From positions 1 through 64,000 of the forward strand of contig CAYRGY010000003.1 of NCBI GenBank assembly GCA_964424075.1: a stretch of DNA of 64,000 nt, written 5' to 3'. Shown here in pieces: positions 1 through 8,851 of this stretch; positions within the stretch are counted from its first letter, which is position 1, and the number at the start of each line of letters is the position of its first letter. The notes beneath the pieces are model-generated. The model made no database searches. It was not told the origin of the DNA and saw only the letters and a list, made by a program, of their open reading frames with translations. The DNA comes from CAYRGY01 sp964424075 (GTDB lineage Bacteria > Patescibacteriota > Gracilibacteria > UBA1369). Made by a program: the position numbers and the translations under genes.

Positions 1-835
1 CTTCCAAAACAAACTTTCTATCTCTCCTTAATTCTTCTGATGCATATTGAAAAGTTTTTCCATTCTTTTGAACAACTTCCAAAACAAACTTTCTATCTCT
101 CCTTAATTCTTCTGATGCATATTGAAAAGTATCTCCATCCAGTTGAACAACTTCCAAAACAAACTCTTTATCTCTCCTTAATTCTAAAGAAGATTCCATC
201 TGTTCAAGGGCAGCCAAAACAACCTCTTTATCTCTCCTTAATTCTTCTGATGCATATTGAAAAGTATCTCCATTCTTTTGAACAGCAGCCAAAACAAACT
301 TTCTATCTCTCCTTAATTCTTCTGATGCATATTGAAAAGTTTTTCCATTCTTTTTAACAGCAGCCAAAACAAACTTTCTATCACTCCTTAATTCTTCTGA
401 TGCATAGAAAAAAGTTTTTACATCCCGTTGAACAGCAGCCAAAACAAACTCTTTATCTCTCCTTAATTCTTCTGATGCATAGAAAAAAGTTCTTCCATCC
501 AGTTGAACAGCAGCCAAAACAAACTCTTTATCTCTCCTTAATTCTTCTGATGCATAGAAAAAAGTTCTTCCATCCAGTTGAACAGCAGCCAAAACAAACT
601 CTTTATCTCTCCTTAAATCTTCTGATGCATATTGAAAAGTTTTTCCATCCAGTTGAACAACTTCCAAAACAAACTCTTTATCTCTCCTTAATTCTTCTGA
701 TGCATATTGAAAAGTGTTTACATCCCGTTGAACAGCAGCCAAAACAACCTCTTTATCTCTAAATAATTCTTCTGATACATATTCAAAAGCACATCCATCT
801 CGTTGAACAGCAACCAAAACAAATTCTTTGCATTG
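1..835. repeat. 75-bp tandem repeat array inside the DUF4116 gene
   Basis: Units begin at 1, 76, 151, 211, 286, 361, 436, 511, 586, 661 and 736, with a degenerate copy from 811. All are 75 bp except the 60-bp unit at 151. Units are near identical at nucleotide level, which points to recent duplication or gene conversion. This is coding repeat, not CRISPR: there are no unique spacers. Confidence 0.9.
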
Positions 836-1426
836 CCATAACTTTTTATCAACACTTTCTATATCAAAATCCATCATTTCCAGACCTTTTTCAATTTGCC
901 TTTTTGTTACTTGACCACCATTATCTTCAGCATCATAAGCTTCTCCATTCGATCTTCTATAGTCATCTGCAAACTTAAAATATTGTTTCTGTCTATTTTT
1001 AGGCAAATGCTTTAAAACATAAAGTATCTCATCGTGTACTGCTAATTGATGCGCACTAATCTCCTGTTCAATACAGCCTTCTTCAGATGTATGATGAATT
1101 TCTCTTAATTCATGAAACATCATAACCTCTTTAAAATCTTCTGGCACATCAGCATCCTGAAAAATTCCCGCATTCTCCATCAGAACTTGTTCTATTCTTA
1201 AAGATTGAGACATAGCCACCCCAGAAGCACCTCGGCTCCCTAACATAAAATATGATTCATCACCCAAGTGAATCTCACGAATTTCTCCATCATACTCAAC
1301 CGTCACCTGATCGTCTTCTTGCTTAATAATTCTTAATTTTGGAAAAGAAATCATTCTCGATATAATGTCTTCCACAGACGATCTTTTTTTCCTTTCATTG
1401 TCCTTTGCCTTTGATAATTTTTCCAT
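1..1426 (-). CDS. DUF4116-type repeat protein, C-terminus beyond window
   Basis: An uninterrupted minus-strand reading frame starts at ATG 1426 and runs out of the window at base 1 (475 codons visible). Residues 1 to about 195 are a non-repetitive acidic region with no domain I recognise. From about residue 197 the protein is an array of 25-residue units of the form LRRDKEFVLEVVQ-x-DG-x-x-FQYASEE, which matches the DUF4116 repeat (established family, function unknown, usually helical). Eleven full units are visible. All are 75 bp except the one at 151-210, which has lost 15 bp in frame, so the frame is under selection despite repeat turnover. The leader is A/T rich without a Shine-Dalgarno. 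The neighbour downstream is outside the window. The repeat assignment is fairly sure; the role is unknown. Confidence 0.8.
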   Translation of the reverse strand, partial: MEKLSKAKDNERKKRSSVEDIISRMISFPKLRIIKQEDDQVTVEYDGEIREIHLGDESYFMLGSRGASGVAMSQSLRIEQVLMENAGIFQDADVPEDFKEVMMFHELREIHHTSEEGCIEQEISAHQLAVHDEILYVLKHLPKNRQKQYFKFADDYRRSNGEAYDAEDNGGQVTKRQIEKGLEMMDFDIESVDKKLWQCKEFVLVAVQRDGCAFEYVSEELFRDKEVVLAAVQRDVNTFQYASEELRRDKEFVLEVVQLDGKTFQYASEDLRRDKEFVLAAVQLDGRTFFYASEELRRDKEFVLAAVQLDGRTFFYASEELRRDKEFVLAAVQRDVKTFFYASEELRSDRKFVLAAVKKNGKTFQYASEELRRDRKFVLAAVQKNGDTFQYASEELRRDKEVVLAALEQMESSLELRRDKEFVLEVVQLDGDTFQYASEELRRDRKFVLEVVQKNGKTFQYASEELRRDRKFVLE

Positions 1427-1889
1427 AATTTTTATTAAGTTAAAGAGAGGATTTTACAAGCGAATTGGCAAATTGTCAAATAAAATATGCACAAAGCAAT
1501 TCATCAATAAGAATTACTAACAATAAATGCTTTTTACTCGCATTTATGAAAACCAATTTAAACAAACCTTTTCCTTACATCTTGCAGTGAAAACACTGGA
1601 TAAATAGAAAACAGATTATGAGAGTCTAAAAATTGCATAACATTTCTATAAAAAAACATTTTTGTCTCTTTACAGAAGTAAAACAACAAAAACATCCTTT
1701 TTGTTGTCATTGGCAAATAGATGTCAACGGGTTTGGCAAAACTGTTGACATGCCACGGAAAATACCCCGCCTCCCCGCTAGCAAATGAGCGCCCTATCGC
1801 TTCCAATCTTTGGAGCCATTAAAAACAATCCCCTTTAAATTCAATTCAATTGTTAAAAAACTTTGTTTTTTTAATTTGAGCTGATAAAG
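1427..1889. other. Intergenic stretch without a convincing gene
   Basis: About 460 bp between the divergent DUF4116 gene and the arsR operon. A short minus-strand frame (1558-1806) has no recognisable similarity and ordinary noncoding composition, so I leave it uncalled. The right end is very T rich (about 1850-1875) and must hold the promoter of the arsR operon. TTGTTT at 1864-1869 with TAAAGT at 1886-1891, 16 bp apart, is a weak candidate. Confidence 0.5.
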
Positions 1890-1907
1890 TATCAATATTG
1901 ATTGATA
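1890..1907. promoter_or_regulatory. ArsR/SmtB-type operator
   Basis: A perfect 7-bp inverted repeat TATCAAT with a 4-bp spacer and ATTGATA lies just before arsR. It has the shape of ArsR/SmtB operators. It overlaps a possible TTG start at 1902, so the true arsR start is more likely ATG 1923. It predicts autoregulation of the operon, with release on metalloid binding. Confidence 0.75.
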
Positions 1908-1922
1908 CAACTGGAATTGAAT

Positions 1923-2243
1923 ATGAAAAATAATCCCTGCTGCCAAAGCGACTCACAATCAAAAAAGAATTTACAAGCAGTTGCTGATTTTTTGAAAATT
2001 ATCAATGAACCGAATCGATTAAAAATACTTTGTTTTTTACGTCACGGTGAACAATGTGTGTGTGAGATTTGGAAAACACTTGATTTACCACAAAATCTCA
2101 CCTCCCATCATCTCAAAGCTCTTAAAGAATTTGGCTTAATCGATTCAAAACAAGAAGGTCGAAAAATCATTTATTCATCAAATAAAAAAGCGGTTTCAAA
2201 ATATGCTTCACTTGTAAATAATTTTTTAATTTCAAACCTATGA
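1923..2243 (+). CDS. arsR: ArsR/SmtB-family metalloregulator
   Basis: A 106-aa winged-helix repressor (counted from ATG 1923; a TTG at 1902 would add 7 residues but lies in the operator). It carries the helix-3 metal-binding box EQCVCEIW, equivalent to the ELCVCDL box of arsenic-sensing ArsR, followed by the DNA-reading helix LTSHHLKALKEFGLI and the wing EGRKIIYS. An N-terminal CC pair may add thiol ligands. It should repress the following thiol-redox and permease genes from the operator at 1890-1907 and be released by trivalent arsenic or a similar metalloid. It overlaps the next gene by 4 bp (ATGA), so they are translationally coupled. Family assignment is strong; the exact inducer is inference. 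Confidence 0.9.
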   Translation: MKNNPCCQSDSQSKKNLQAVADFLKIINEPNRLKILCFLRHGEQCVCEIWKTLDLPQNLTSHHLKALKEFGLIDSKQEGRKIIYSSNKKAVSKYASLVNNFLISNL

Positions 2244-2512
2244 AAATACAAGTTCTCGGATCAGGCTGTGCTACCTGCAAAAATCTTCACAAAGCAGTGG
2301 AAGATGTAGTCAAAAAATTAAATCTCGACACGAAAGTTGAATATTCCACAGATATCACCAAAATAGTTGAACTCGGAGCAATGAGCAGCCCTGTTTTTGC
2401 AATTGATGGGGCAATAGTTGCATCAGGAAAAGTTCCTTCCAGTGATGAGATTGAAAAGGCTATCTGTGAAAAAACAAAACAAGGAGGTTGTTCTTGTGGT
2501 GGAAATTGTTAA
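2240..2512 (+). CDS. Thioredoxin-like redox protein (MTH895/TM0996 type, ArsE-like)
   Basis: A 90-aa small thioredoxin-fold protein beginning MKIQVLGSGCATCKN, with a CATC redox motif at residues 10-13, and a cis-proline region SSPVFAIDG. The family is the glutaredoxin-like MTH895/TM0996 group. The extra C-terminal Cys cluster GGCSCGGNC could bind a thiophilic metalloid. Small proteins of this type occur beside ArsF-like proteins and ArsG permeases in organoarsenical operons, so an ArsE-like role is plausible but not proven. Translationally coupled to arsR. Confidence 0.8.
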   Translation: MKIQVLGSGCATCKNLHKAVEDVVKKLNLDTKVEYSTDITKIVELGAMSSPVFAIDGAIVASGKVPSSDEIEKAICEKTKQGGCSCGGNC

Positions 2513-2523
2513 CATAAAAAAAC

Positions 2524-2982
2524 ATGCATAAAAAAATTATTAGCTCCATTTTTCTCTTGTTTGCAATCTTAATCACAGGTTGTAGCAGTGAAGCCAGCTT
2601 TTCAAACTCAAATGAAGAGACAACAAATCAAGTTTCCGCAATCTCAGAAGTGGACAAAATAGAGATTATCGACTTTCACAGCTCTCGTCGCTGTTATTCA
2701 TGCCTGGTAATGGAGAAACTCACAAAAGCTACTCTTGAGGAGCATTTTCAATCCGAACTCAGAGACGGAAAAATTACTTTTAGTTCTATCAATGTAGAAA
2801 AAGCAGAACACAAAAATATAGTACAAAAGTATCAAGCTCGTGGTAGCTCGCTTTTCATTAATGTAATTAGTGACGGGAAAGACAATATTTCAGAAGAAAT
2901 ACAGGTTTGGAGATTATTGAACAATGAACAAGCATTTAAACAATATTTGAAAAATAGAATTGAAACTCTGATGAAAAAATAA
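2524..2982 (+). CDS. ArsF-like thiol lipoprotein
   Basis: A 152-aa predicted lipoprotein: hydrophobic signal with lipobox ITGC (Cys at about residue 20), then a thioredoxin-like domain that opens with IIDFHSSRRCYSCLVMEKL. The FH-x3-RC-x2-C pattern is that of the ArsF family, described as a subunit that reduces nitrophenyl arsenicals together with ArsE. It lies 11 bp after the small thioredoxin and before a glutaredoxin, so it probably takes electrons from them at the outer face of the membrane. Family assignment is from memory of the pattern and moderate in strength; a generic membrane-anchored thioredoxin is the alternative. Confidence 0.65.
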   Translation: MHKKIISSIFLLFAILITGCSSEASFSNSNEETTNQVSAISEVDKIEIIDFHSSRRCYSCLVMEKLTKATLEEHFQSELRDGKITFSSINVEKAEHKNIVQKYQARGSSLFINVISDGKDNISEEIQVWRLLNNEQAFKQYLKNRIETLMKK

Positions 2983-3013
2983 CCGCTCATATTAACTAAT
3001 AAATTTCATAATC

Positions 3014-3259
3014 ATGAATAATTCTCAAAAAATAATCATCTACTCCACTCCGGATTGCGCTTATTGCTACACCGTCAAGGATTATCTTCATGAAAAAGGC
3101 ATTCAGTATGAAGAAATCAATATTTATGAAGATGAAGAAGGGCGAAAAAAAATGGAAGAACTTTCAGGCCAGCAAAATGTTCCTGTCACGATCATTGGCG
3201 AGAAAGTAATCAACGGATGGAATAAAAAACTATTAAATGAAGCTTTAGATATTCAATAA
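3014..3259 (+). CDS. Glutaredoxin-like protein
   Basis: An 81-aa glutaredoxin/NrdH-type protein. The redox motif is CAYC (residues 15-18, in place of the usual CPYC), followed by the family pattern QNVPVTIIGEKVINGW, which contains the cis-proline and the conserved GW. Its stop overlaps the start of the thioredoxin reductase gene (TAATG), so the two are likely a reductase-carrier pair that supplies reducing power to the operon. Confidence 0.88.
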   Translation: MNNSQKIIIYSTPDCAYCYTVKDYLHEKGIQYEEINIYEDEEGRKKMEELSGQQNVPVTIIGEKVINGWNKKLLNEALDIQ

Positions 3260-4173
3260 TGAAAGATTTAATTATCATCGGCGGAGGAGCAGCCGGTTGC
3301 TCGGCTGGAATTTATGCGGCAAGAAAAAAACTTAACGCAATATTGATTGCTAAAGATTTTACTGGACAAACAGGCATTTCTTCATGGGTTGAAAACTATT
3401 TAGGCATGGGAAGAATCTCCGGTCTTGCTCTGGCACAAAAATTCAAAGAACATTTAAAAATATTTGATTTGGAAATTAAATCTTTTGAAGAAGTTTTACA
3501 TCTAAGCAAAATCAATAACGGATTCGAAGTCCAAACTGATGAAAACATCTATCAATCAAAATCAATTATTATTGCGACCGGATCCATCCCAAAAAAATTA
3601 AATGCTCAAAATGAAGAAAAATTTATCGGGAAAGGCATTTCTTACTGCGTCACTTGCGATGAAACCGCTTTTGAAAATAAGACAGTTGCCGTCATCGGTG
3701 CGGGCAATGCAGGACTCGAAGCGGCAATTGAACTAACTCGTTTTGCTAAAAAAATTTATGTTTTGGAATATCTGGAAAAAAGCAACGCAGATGGTGTTTT
3801 GATGGAAGAAGGGCAAAAATTACCACAAATTGGAATGATTTATAATGCAGAAGTAAAAGCTTTTGAAGGAGAGCAAAAATTAGAAAAAATTATTTATCAA
3901 GATAGAAATAACAAAGAACAAAAGACGATCATGATCAATGGTTGTTTTATTGAAATTGGTTCAACTCCGAATACGGATTTTTGCAAGGAATTAGTCAGTC
4001 TGAATAAAACAGGCGAAATTATCGTGAACTCTAAAACAATGGAAACAAGCTGTGAAGGCGTTTTTGCCTGCGGAGACACCGTGGAATCTGAAGACAAGCA
4101 GGCAATTATCGCTGCAGGGCAAGGTGCGATTGCCGCACTTTCCGCTTTTAAATTTTTAACTCAACCAAAATAA
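3259..4173 (+). CDS. trxB: Thioredoxin reductase-like flavoprotein
   Basis: A 304-aa low-molecular-weight thioredoxin reductase: FAD-binding IIIGGGAAGCSAGIYAA at the N-terminus, redox-active CVTCDE near residue 133, NADPH-binding VIGAGNAGLEAAIEL and the C-terminal FAD motif GVFACGDT. Normal length for the family. It transfers electrons from NADPH to the glutaredoxin immediately upstream, or to the thioredoxin-like proteins of the operon. The start overlaps the previous stop and its own stop overlaps the next start (TAATG), so translation is coupled on both sides. Confidence 0.92.
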   Translation: MKDLIIIGGGAAGCSAGIYAARKKLNAILIAKDFTGQTGISSWVENYLGMGRISGLALAQKFKEHLKIFDLEIKSFEEVLHLSKINNGFEVQTDENIYQSKSIIIATGSIPKKLNAQNEEKFIGKGISYCVTCDETAFENKTVAVIGAGNAGLEAAIELTRFAKKIYVLEYLEKSNADGVLMEEGQKLPQIGMIYNAEVKAFEGEQKLEKIIYQDRNNKEQKTIMINGCFIEIGSTPNTDFCKELVSLNKTGEIIVNSKTMETSCEGVFACGDTVESEDKQAIIAAGQGAIAALSAFKFLTQPK

Positions 4174-5387
4174 TGAAAAAATTAATACTCTACATTTCAT
4201 TTTTTTTCCTTGGATTATTTATTTTTTCAAGTCCAACAACTTATGCCGAGTCTTTAAAGGCGGATAATCAAGTTAATGTTTATTTTTTCTGGGGCGAAGG
4301 ATGCCCGCATTGTGCTAAAGAAAAACCTTTTCTAGAAAAAATGGAAGAAAAGTATCCGGAAGTGGAAATAAAGGATTATGAAGTTTGGGGTAGCAATGAA
4401 AATCGTAATTTGATGGTTGAATTTGGCAAGAAATTAGATGCCACGGTCAACGGAGTGCCTTTTACGGTGATCGGTGAAAAATACATTGTCGGCTGGATGG
4501 ATGAGGCCAACACTGGCGCACAAATCGAAGATGCGATTAAATGTGCCATAAATCAACAGTGCCGCGATATTGGAGAAGAAGTAAAAACAGGACATCAAAA
4601 TATTAAAAAAGAAGTTGGAGAAATAACTCCAGAAATCCCCAAAACCCTTACACTGCCGCTGTTTGGAGAAATTCAAACCAAAAATATTTCTTTGCCGATT
4701 CTGACCATTATTATCGGAGCTTTGGATGGATTCAATCCGTGTGCCATGTGGACACTTTTATTCTTAATCAGTTTGCTTCTCGGTATGGAGAATCGAAAAC
4801 GAATGTGGGCGCTCGGAATCACTTTTATAGTGACATCCGCTGCGGTTTATTTTCTCTTTTTAGCCGCATGGCTTAATCTTCTTCTTTTTATCGGATTTAT
4901 TTTGTGGGTTCGAATTTTGATTGGACTCGTAGCGCTTGGTGGAGGTAGTTATTATCTCAAAGAATATTTCTTCAATCCACACGCAGACTGTATTTCGACC
5001 AAAACAGAAGAAAGAAAAAAGGTTTTTGAAAAATTAAAAAAGCTAACTCATGAAAAACATTTTTTAATCGCCTTAGTCGGAATTATTATTCTTGCCATTG
5101 CGGTTAATTTGGTTGAACTGATTTGCTCGGCAGGATTACCTGCGGTTTACACGCAAATTTTGACCCTTAGCAATCTCGCAACCTGGCAATATTATGGTTA
5201 TCTTTTGCTTTACATTTTTGTTTTCATGCTCGATGATCTCTTAATATTTTTTACAGCGATGATTACGCTTCGAATGACTGGCATTTCAGATAAGTACAGT
5301 CACCTTTCTCACCTCATTGGCGGTATTGCGATGGTCATTATCGGTTTATTGCTTTTGTTTAAACCTGAACTCTTAATGTTTGGCTAA
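4173..5387 (+). CDS. Thioredoxin domain fused to CcdA/DsbD-like membrane protein
   Basis: 404 aa. A signal segment (about residues 1-25) leads into an exported thioredoxin-like domain with the motif GEGCPHCAKEKPFLEKM (CPHC near residue 44) and a glutaredoxin-like GVPFTVIGEKYIVGW. A linker follows, then a membrane half of about six segments starting with DGFNPCAMWTLLFL and carrying a second membrane Cys in ELICSAGLPAVYT. This is the layout of DsbD/CcdA transmembrane thiol-electron carriers, where membrane cysteines pass electrons to an outside thioredoxin domain. It would move reducing power from the cytoplasmic thioredoxin system to the ArsF-like lipoprotein (inference). Confidence 0.82.
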   Translation: MKKLILYISFFFLGLFIFSSPTTYAESLKADNQVNVYFFWGEGCPHCAKEKPFLEKMEEKYPEVEIKDYEVWGSNENRNLMVEFGKKLDATVNGVPFTVIGEKYIVGWMDEANTGAQIEDAIKCAINQQCRDIGEEVKTGHQNIKKEVGEITPEIPKTLTLPLFGEIQTKNISLPILTIIIGALDGFNPCAMWTLLFLISLLLGMENRKRMWALGITFIVTSAAVYFLFLAAWLNLLLFIGFILWVRILIGLVALGGGSYYLKEYFFNPHADCISTKTEERKKVFEKLKKLTHEKHFLIALVGIIILAIAVNLVELICSAGLPAVYTQILTLSNLATWQYYGYLLLYIFVFMLDDLLIFFTAMITLRMTGISDKYSHLSHLIGGIAMVIIGLLLLFKPELLMFG

Positions 5388-5390
5388 ACT

Positions 5391-7082
5391 ATGGAAACAC
5401 TTATAAATTCTCTGATCGACAATTACAATATCCCACTTCTGACAGCATTTCTTTTGGGTATCTTGACCTCGATCAGTCCTTGTCCGCTAGCAACCAATAT
5501 TGCTGCCATCGGCTTTCTATCCAAAGAAATTAAGACGGCTAAAAACACGCTTTTTAATGCAACTTTTTATATTATCGGTCGTGGAATTTCTTATACTTTG
5601 GTAGCAAGCCTGATTTATTTTGGACTGTCTTCATTTATGGTTTCAGGGATTTTTCAAGGTTGGGGCGAGAAACTACTTGCTCCAGTTTTGATTGTGATGG
5701 GGCTTTTTATGCTGGGAATTTTTAAAATAAAATTCAAAATCAAAAACGATAAATGGGCGAACTTCAAGAATTGGCTTGCTGGCAAAGGCTATTTGGGATC
5801 GCTTGGACTTGGAATGATTTTCGCTTTGGCTTTCTGCCCTTATAGTGGTGTTTTGTTTTTTGGAATGCTTATGCCTCTGATTTTAAAATCAACAGAAGGC
5901 ATTTTACTTGCTCCAATTTTTGCTCTTGGCACAGGAATACCGGTCGCAATTTTTGCCGTCTTGATGGTCATTAGTCTGCAAAAAATGAGCAAAGCTTATC
6001 ATATCACTCGCAAAATTGAAAAATGGCTGCGTTATATTGTTTCTTTTCTTTTTATCGGAGTTGGCTTCTATTATCTCAAATACACCTTTGGCATTGAAAA
6101 TTTTGACATTTTTTATCCGCTTGAGGCCCTCTCCAATTGGCTGACATTTTCCGTGTTTGGCATCGAGCAGGGTTCACACCTAGGAAGCAGTGTGCAATTT
6201 TTCTTCTACGATACTTTCAAAATTTTTGCTCTTATGTTGGTAATTACTCATTTCATGAGTGTTTTGCGCCATTATCTTCCCATCGAGAAATTACGCGATT
6301 TCTTAACAACAAGAAAACTCTATGGACTCGATTACTTTTTGGCGACAATTTTTGGAGCAATAACTCCATTCTGCTCATGTTCATCAATCCCTCTTTTTAT
6401 AGGATTTCTGGAAGCTCGTATTCCACTTGGAGTTACCTTTGCTTTTATGATTACCTCACCATTGATCAATGAAGTAGCGATTGCTCTCTTTCTTGGTATT
6501 TTTGGTTGGCAAGTGACAATCCTTTACGTTGTAGCAGGAATTTTGATTGGAATGATGGGTGGTTTCATTTTAGGAAAACTGAAAATGGAAAAATATGTGG
6601 AAGATTTTGTGTGGAAAGTTCACTCTCAAAAACAAAACCAAGAGCAAAAGAAAGAAGAATCGTTTTGGAAAATACTGCCGGAATTATCTCGAGAGGCGTT
6701 TGGAATTATCAAAAAAATCGCTCTTTACATTGTAATTGGTGTCGGACTTGGAGCGTTTATCCACGGCTATGTTCCTGAAGGATTTTTTGAGAAATACTTG
6801 GAAAGTGCAGGATTTTGGGGAGTGCCTCTTGCAACTATACTTGCCGTTCCGATGTATGCCAATGCCAGCGGAGTAATTCCAATTATTCACTCACTCGTGG
6901 TCAAAGGAGTGCCACTTGGAACGGCACTTGCCTTTATGATGGCGGTTGTCGGGCTTTCTTTGCCTGAAGCTTTGATCTTGAAAAAAGTTCTTAAATGGCA
7001 ATTACTGGCCACCTTCTTTGGAGTTGTGACAGTTGGGATTATTTTGATTGGCTATGTGTTTAATTTACTCAATGTAAACTAG
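5391..7082 (+). CDS. ArsG-like / ArsP-like fused efflux permease
   Basis: A 563-aa polytopic membrane protein with two halves. Residues 1 to about 240 are CcdA-like, with membrane cysteines in SISPCPLATN and AFCPYSGVLFF, as in ArsG-type permeases. From about residue 280 onward it is a PF03773 (ArsP-type) permease, recognised by TPFCSCSSIPLFIG and the second repeat around residues 490-520 (MYANASGVIPII). ArsP exports trivalent organoarsenicals, ArsG-type proteins export aromatic aminoarsenicals; the related SO_0444 group exports other metals. Last gene of the operon, 3 bp after the previous one. The fusion is the notable feature; substrate is inference from context. Confidence 0.78.
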   Translation: METLINSLIDNYNIPLLTAFLLGILTSISPCPLATNIAAIGFLSKEIKTAKNTLFNATFYIIGRGISYTLVASLIYFGLSSFMVSGIFQGWGEKLLAPVLIVMGLFMLGIFKIKFKIKNDKWANFKNWLAGKGYLGSLGLGMIFALAFCPYSGVLFFGMLMPLILKSTEGILLAPIFALGTGIPVAIFAVLMVISLQKMSKAYHITRKIEKWLRYIVSFLFIGVGFYYLKYTFGIENFDIFYPLEALSNWLTFSVFGIEQGSHLGSSVQFFFYDTFKIFALMLVITHFMSVLRHYLPIEKLRDFLTTRKLYGLDYFLATIFGAITPFCSCSSIPLFIGFLEARIPLGVTFAFMITSPLINEVAIALFLGIFGWQVTILYVVAGILIGMMGGFILGKLKMEKYVEDFVWKVHSQKQNQEQKKEESFWKILPELSREAFGIIKKIALYIVIGVGLGAFIHGYVPEGFFEKYLESAGFWGVPLATILAVPMYANASGVIPIIHSLVVKGVPLGTALAFMMAVVGLSLPEALILKKVLKWQLLATFFGVVTVGIILIGYVFNLLNVN

Positions 7083-7221
7083 TTTTATCTGACCATAATC
7101 CATTCGCCTGTTTCATTGTTTAAGCGTTCCTCCAATCTTTGGAAAGAGTTTTATATCTTGTTATAGTCCAATTTGAATACACTCCAAACAAAATCATTCT
7201 ACTAGAATCGATCAGCGGCAA

Positions 7222-8406
7222 CTAAGCACAGAAAGTCAGGGCAATCCCCTTTTTTTCACCTCGTCCGGTTCTACCAATCCGGTGAATATAGTCATCCTGT
7301 GATTCAGGCATATCATAATTGATAACATGACTGACATCATCAATATCAAGGCCTCTGGCAGCAACATCTGTAGCAACCAAGACTTTTATTTGCAGTTTTT
7401 TAAACTTGTCTAGTGCACGCTGTCGATTAGACTGAGTCTTATTTCCATGAATTGCATCTGCCTTAAAACCGCTTTTGGTAAGTGCCCGACAAAGCTTATC
7501 CACTCCATATTTAGTTCTCCCAAACACCAACACTTTCTCAAATTCTCTCTGATTTAAATACCCCTGTAAAATACTAACCTTATCCTGATGAGCAGCAATT
7601 CTTACTATTTCTTGATGAACATTAGCAGACGTATCTCGAGTTTTTACCGATACCTTAATTGGATTATGTAAAAACTGGCTAATTAATCCTTCTATTTGCT
7701 TGGAAACTGTTGCCGAGAAAAATAGTGATTGTCTTTTAGCAGGCAAATTAGACAGAATTTCTTTGATTTCATGTATAAAGCCCATATCCATCATTCTATC
7801 AACTTCATCTAAAACTACATTTTGATAGCCGGAAAGATTGAGCAGTCTTCTTTTTTGCAAATCTTTAATTCGACCCGGAGTTCCAATTACAAAATTAAAA
7901 TTTCGCTTTAAACTTTGGATCTGACTGCGCATACTGGTTCCACCAATACAAAGAATAGAATTCAAAGACAATCTGTGAGCAAAACTTCTGAACTCTTCTT
8001 CAATTTGAAAGGCCAACTCGCGAGTAGGAGCCAAAATCAACACTTTTTGTGATCGATCTCTTAATACTTTATTGAGAAGCGGAAGAATAAAAGCTGCAGT
8101 TTTGCCTGTTCCTGTATTCGCGATTCCAATTAAATCACTGCCCTCAATGGCATGTGAAATCGACTGATCTTGAATCGGAGTAGGATTCTCATATCCCTTC
8201 ATAGCAATATTCATCTTGATTTTCGGATCAAAATTGAAATCATCAAATTTATGCTTACAAACGTATACTTCAACTTTATCATTTGCTGAATTCGCTTGAC
8301 TACTAATCAAATTTTGAAGATCAAATCCCTTGTTTTTCTTTGAAGAATTTCTTTTCGGCTTACGAAAATTAGACGGTCTTCTTCTACCGCCAGATCTATA
8401 TCTCAT
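7222..8406 (-). CDS. DEAD-box RNA helicase (RhlE-like)
   Basis: A 394-aa ATP-dependent RNA helicase. A short Arg/Lys/Ser-rich N-terminus precedes the Q-motif region NPTPIQDQS, motif I ANTGTGKT, motif Ia PTRELA, motif II DEVD (a variant of DEAD), motif III SAT, and the C-terminal lobe with TDVAARGLDID and HRIGRTGR. The protein ends soon after the last motif, so there is no long C-terminal RNA-binding tail. Likely role: RNA remodelling, such as ribosome assembly or mRNA turnover. Single gene, convergent with the arsenic operon. Start at ATG 8406, which gives the usual basic leader. Confidence 0.93.
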   Translation of the reverse strand: MRYRSGGRRRPSNFRKPKRNSSKKNKGFDLQNLISSQANSANDKVEVYVCKHKFDDFNFDPKIKMNIAMKGYENPTPIQDQSISHAIEGSDLIGIANTGTGKTAAFILPLLNKVLRDRSQKVLILAPTRELAFQIEEEFRSFAHRLSLNSILCIGGTSMRSQIQSLKRNFNFVIGTPGRIKDLQKRRLLNLSGYQNVVLDEVDRMMDMGFIHEIKEILSNLPAKRQSLFFSATVSKQIEGLISQFLHNPIKVSVKTRDTSANVHQEIVRIAAHQDKVSILQGYLNQREFEKVLVFGRTKYGVDKLCRALTKSGFKADAIHGNKTQSNRQRALDKFKKLQIKVLVATDVAARGLDIDDVSHVINYDMPESQDDYIHRIGRTGRGEKKGIALTFCA

Positions 8407-8851
8407 GGTTGTGAAAAATTATACAAATTAAAAATACAACAGAATTCCAATCCAGTCAAGCATTATCTTTGAGATTTTTTTTAAAGCAGTACAAAGTCAG
8501 TTTTCTAAGCATCATACTCACCCACCTGCAAATCCCATAAGTCCCTTTCTTAATTATTCGTCCCTCATTCAAAACAATTTATACCTGCAGTACGTCTGCC
8601 AGTCACTACCGATCAGCCAGTCGTAACATTCAGAAGTGTTGTAAACAAGTCGTTTCTTAGAGTCTTGATTTTTACTAAATTTTGGGTTAACAATTCCTAA
8701 GCTATTTGCATTTTCCAGCATTCAAAAGCTATTTTTGTGATGTAGAAGACATCTAGCTGCTATTTGATAAGCAGGCTGCAATCACTTTCTCATGGTTTTT
8801 CGCTCGCTCAGCGAGTGTATTAAAGACAAAAGCTTCCAGCTAGGAGTAGAT
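8407..8851. other. Intergenic region upstream of nhaA
   Basis: About 440 bp between divergent genes. It must hold the promoters of the helicase and of nhaA. Visible structure is limited to a palindromic CTCGCTCAGCGAG near 8804-8816, shortly before the nhaA ribosome binding site, and one arm of an inverted repeat that recurs after nhaA (8769-8779). No coding frame or known riboswitch consensus was seen. Confidence 0.5.

Noticed and set aside
40..762. Plus-strand proteins with repeats HPVEQLPKQTLYLSL
   Set aside because: They are antisense shadows of the DUF4116 array; the minus frame is longer, starts outside the repeats and matches a known family.
1..840. CRISPR array or noncoding satellite
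   Set aside because: The 75-bp units are contiguous with no spacers, and read in frame as DUF4116 repeats on the minus strand.
1558..1806. An 82-codon minus-strand gene
   Set aside because: No similarity, no leader signal, composition like noncoding DNA.
8407..8851. Sodium or pH riboswitch before nhaA
   Set aside because: Only a short palindrome is visible; no consensus core I know could be aligned.
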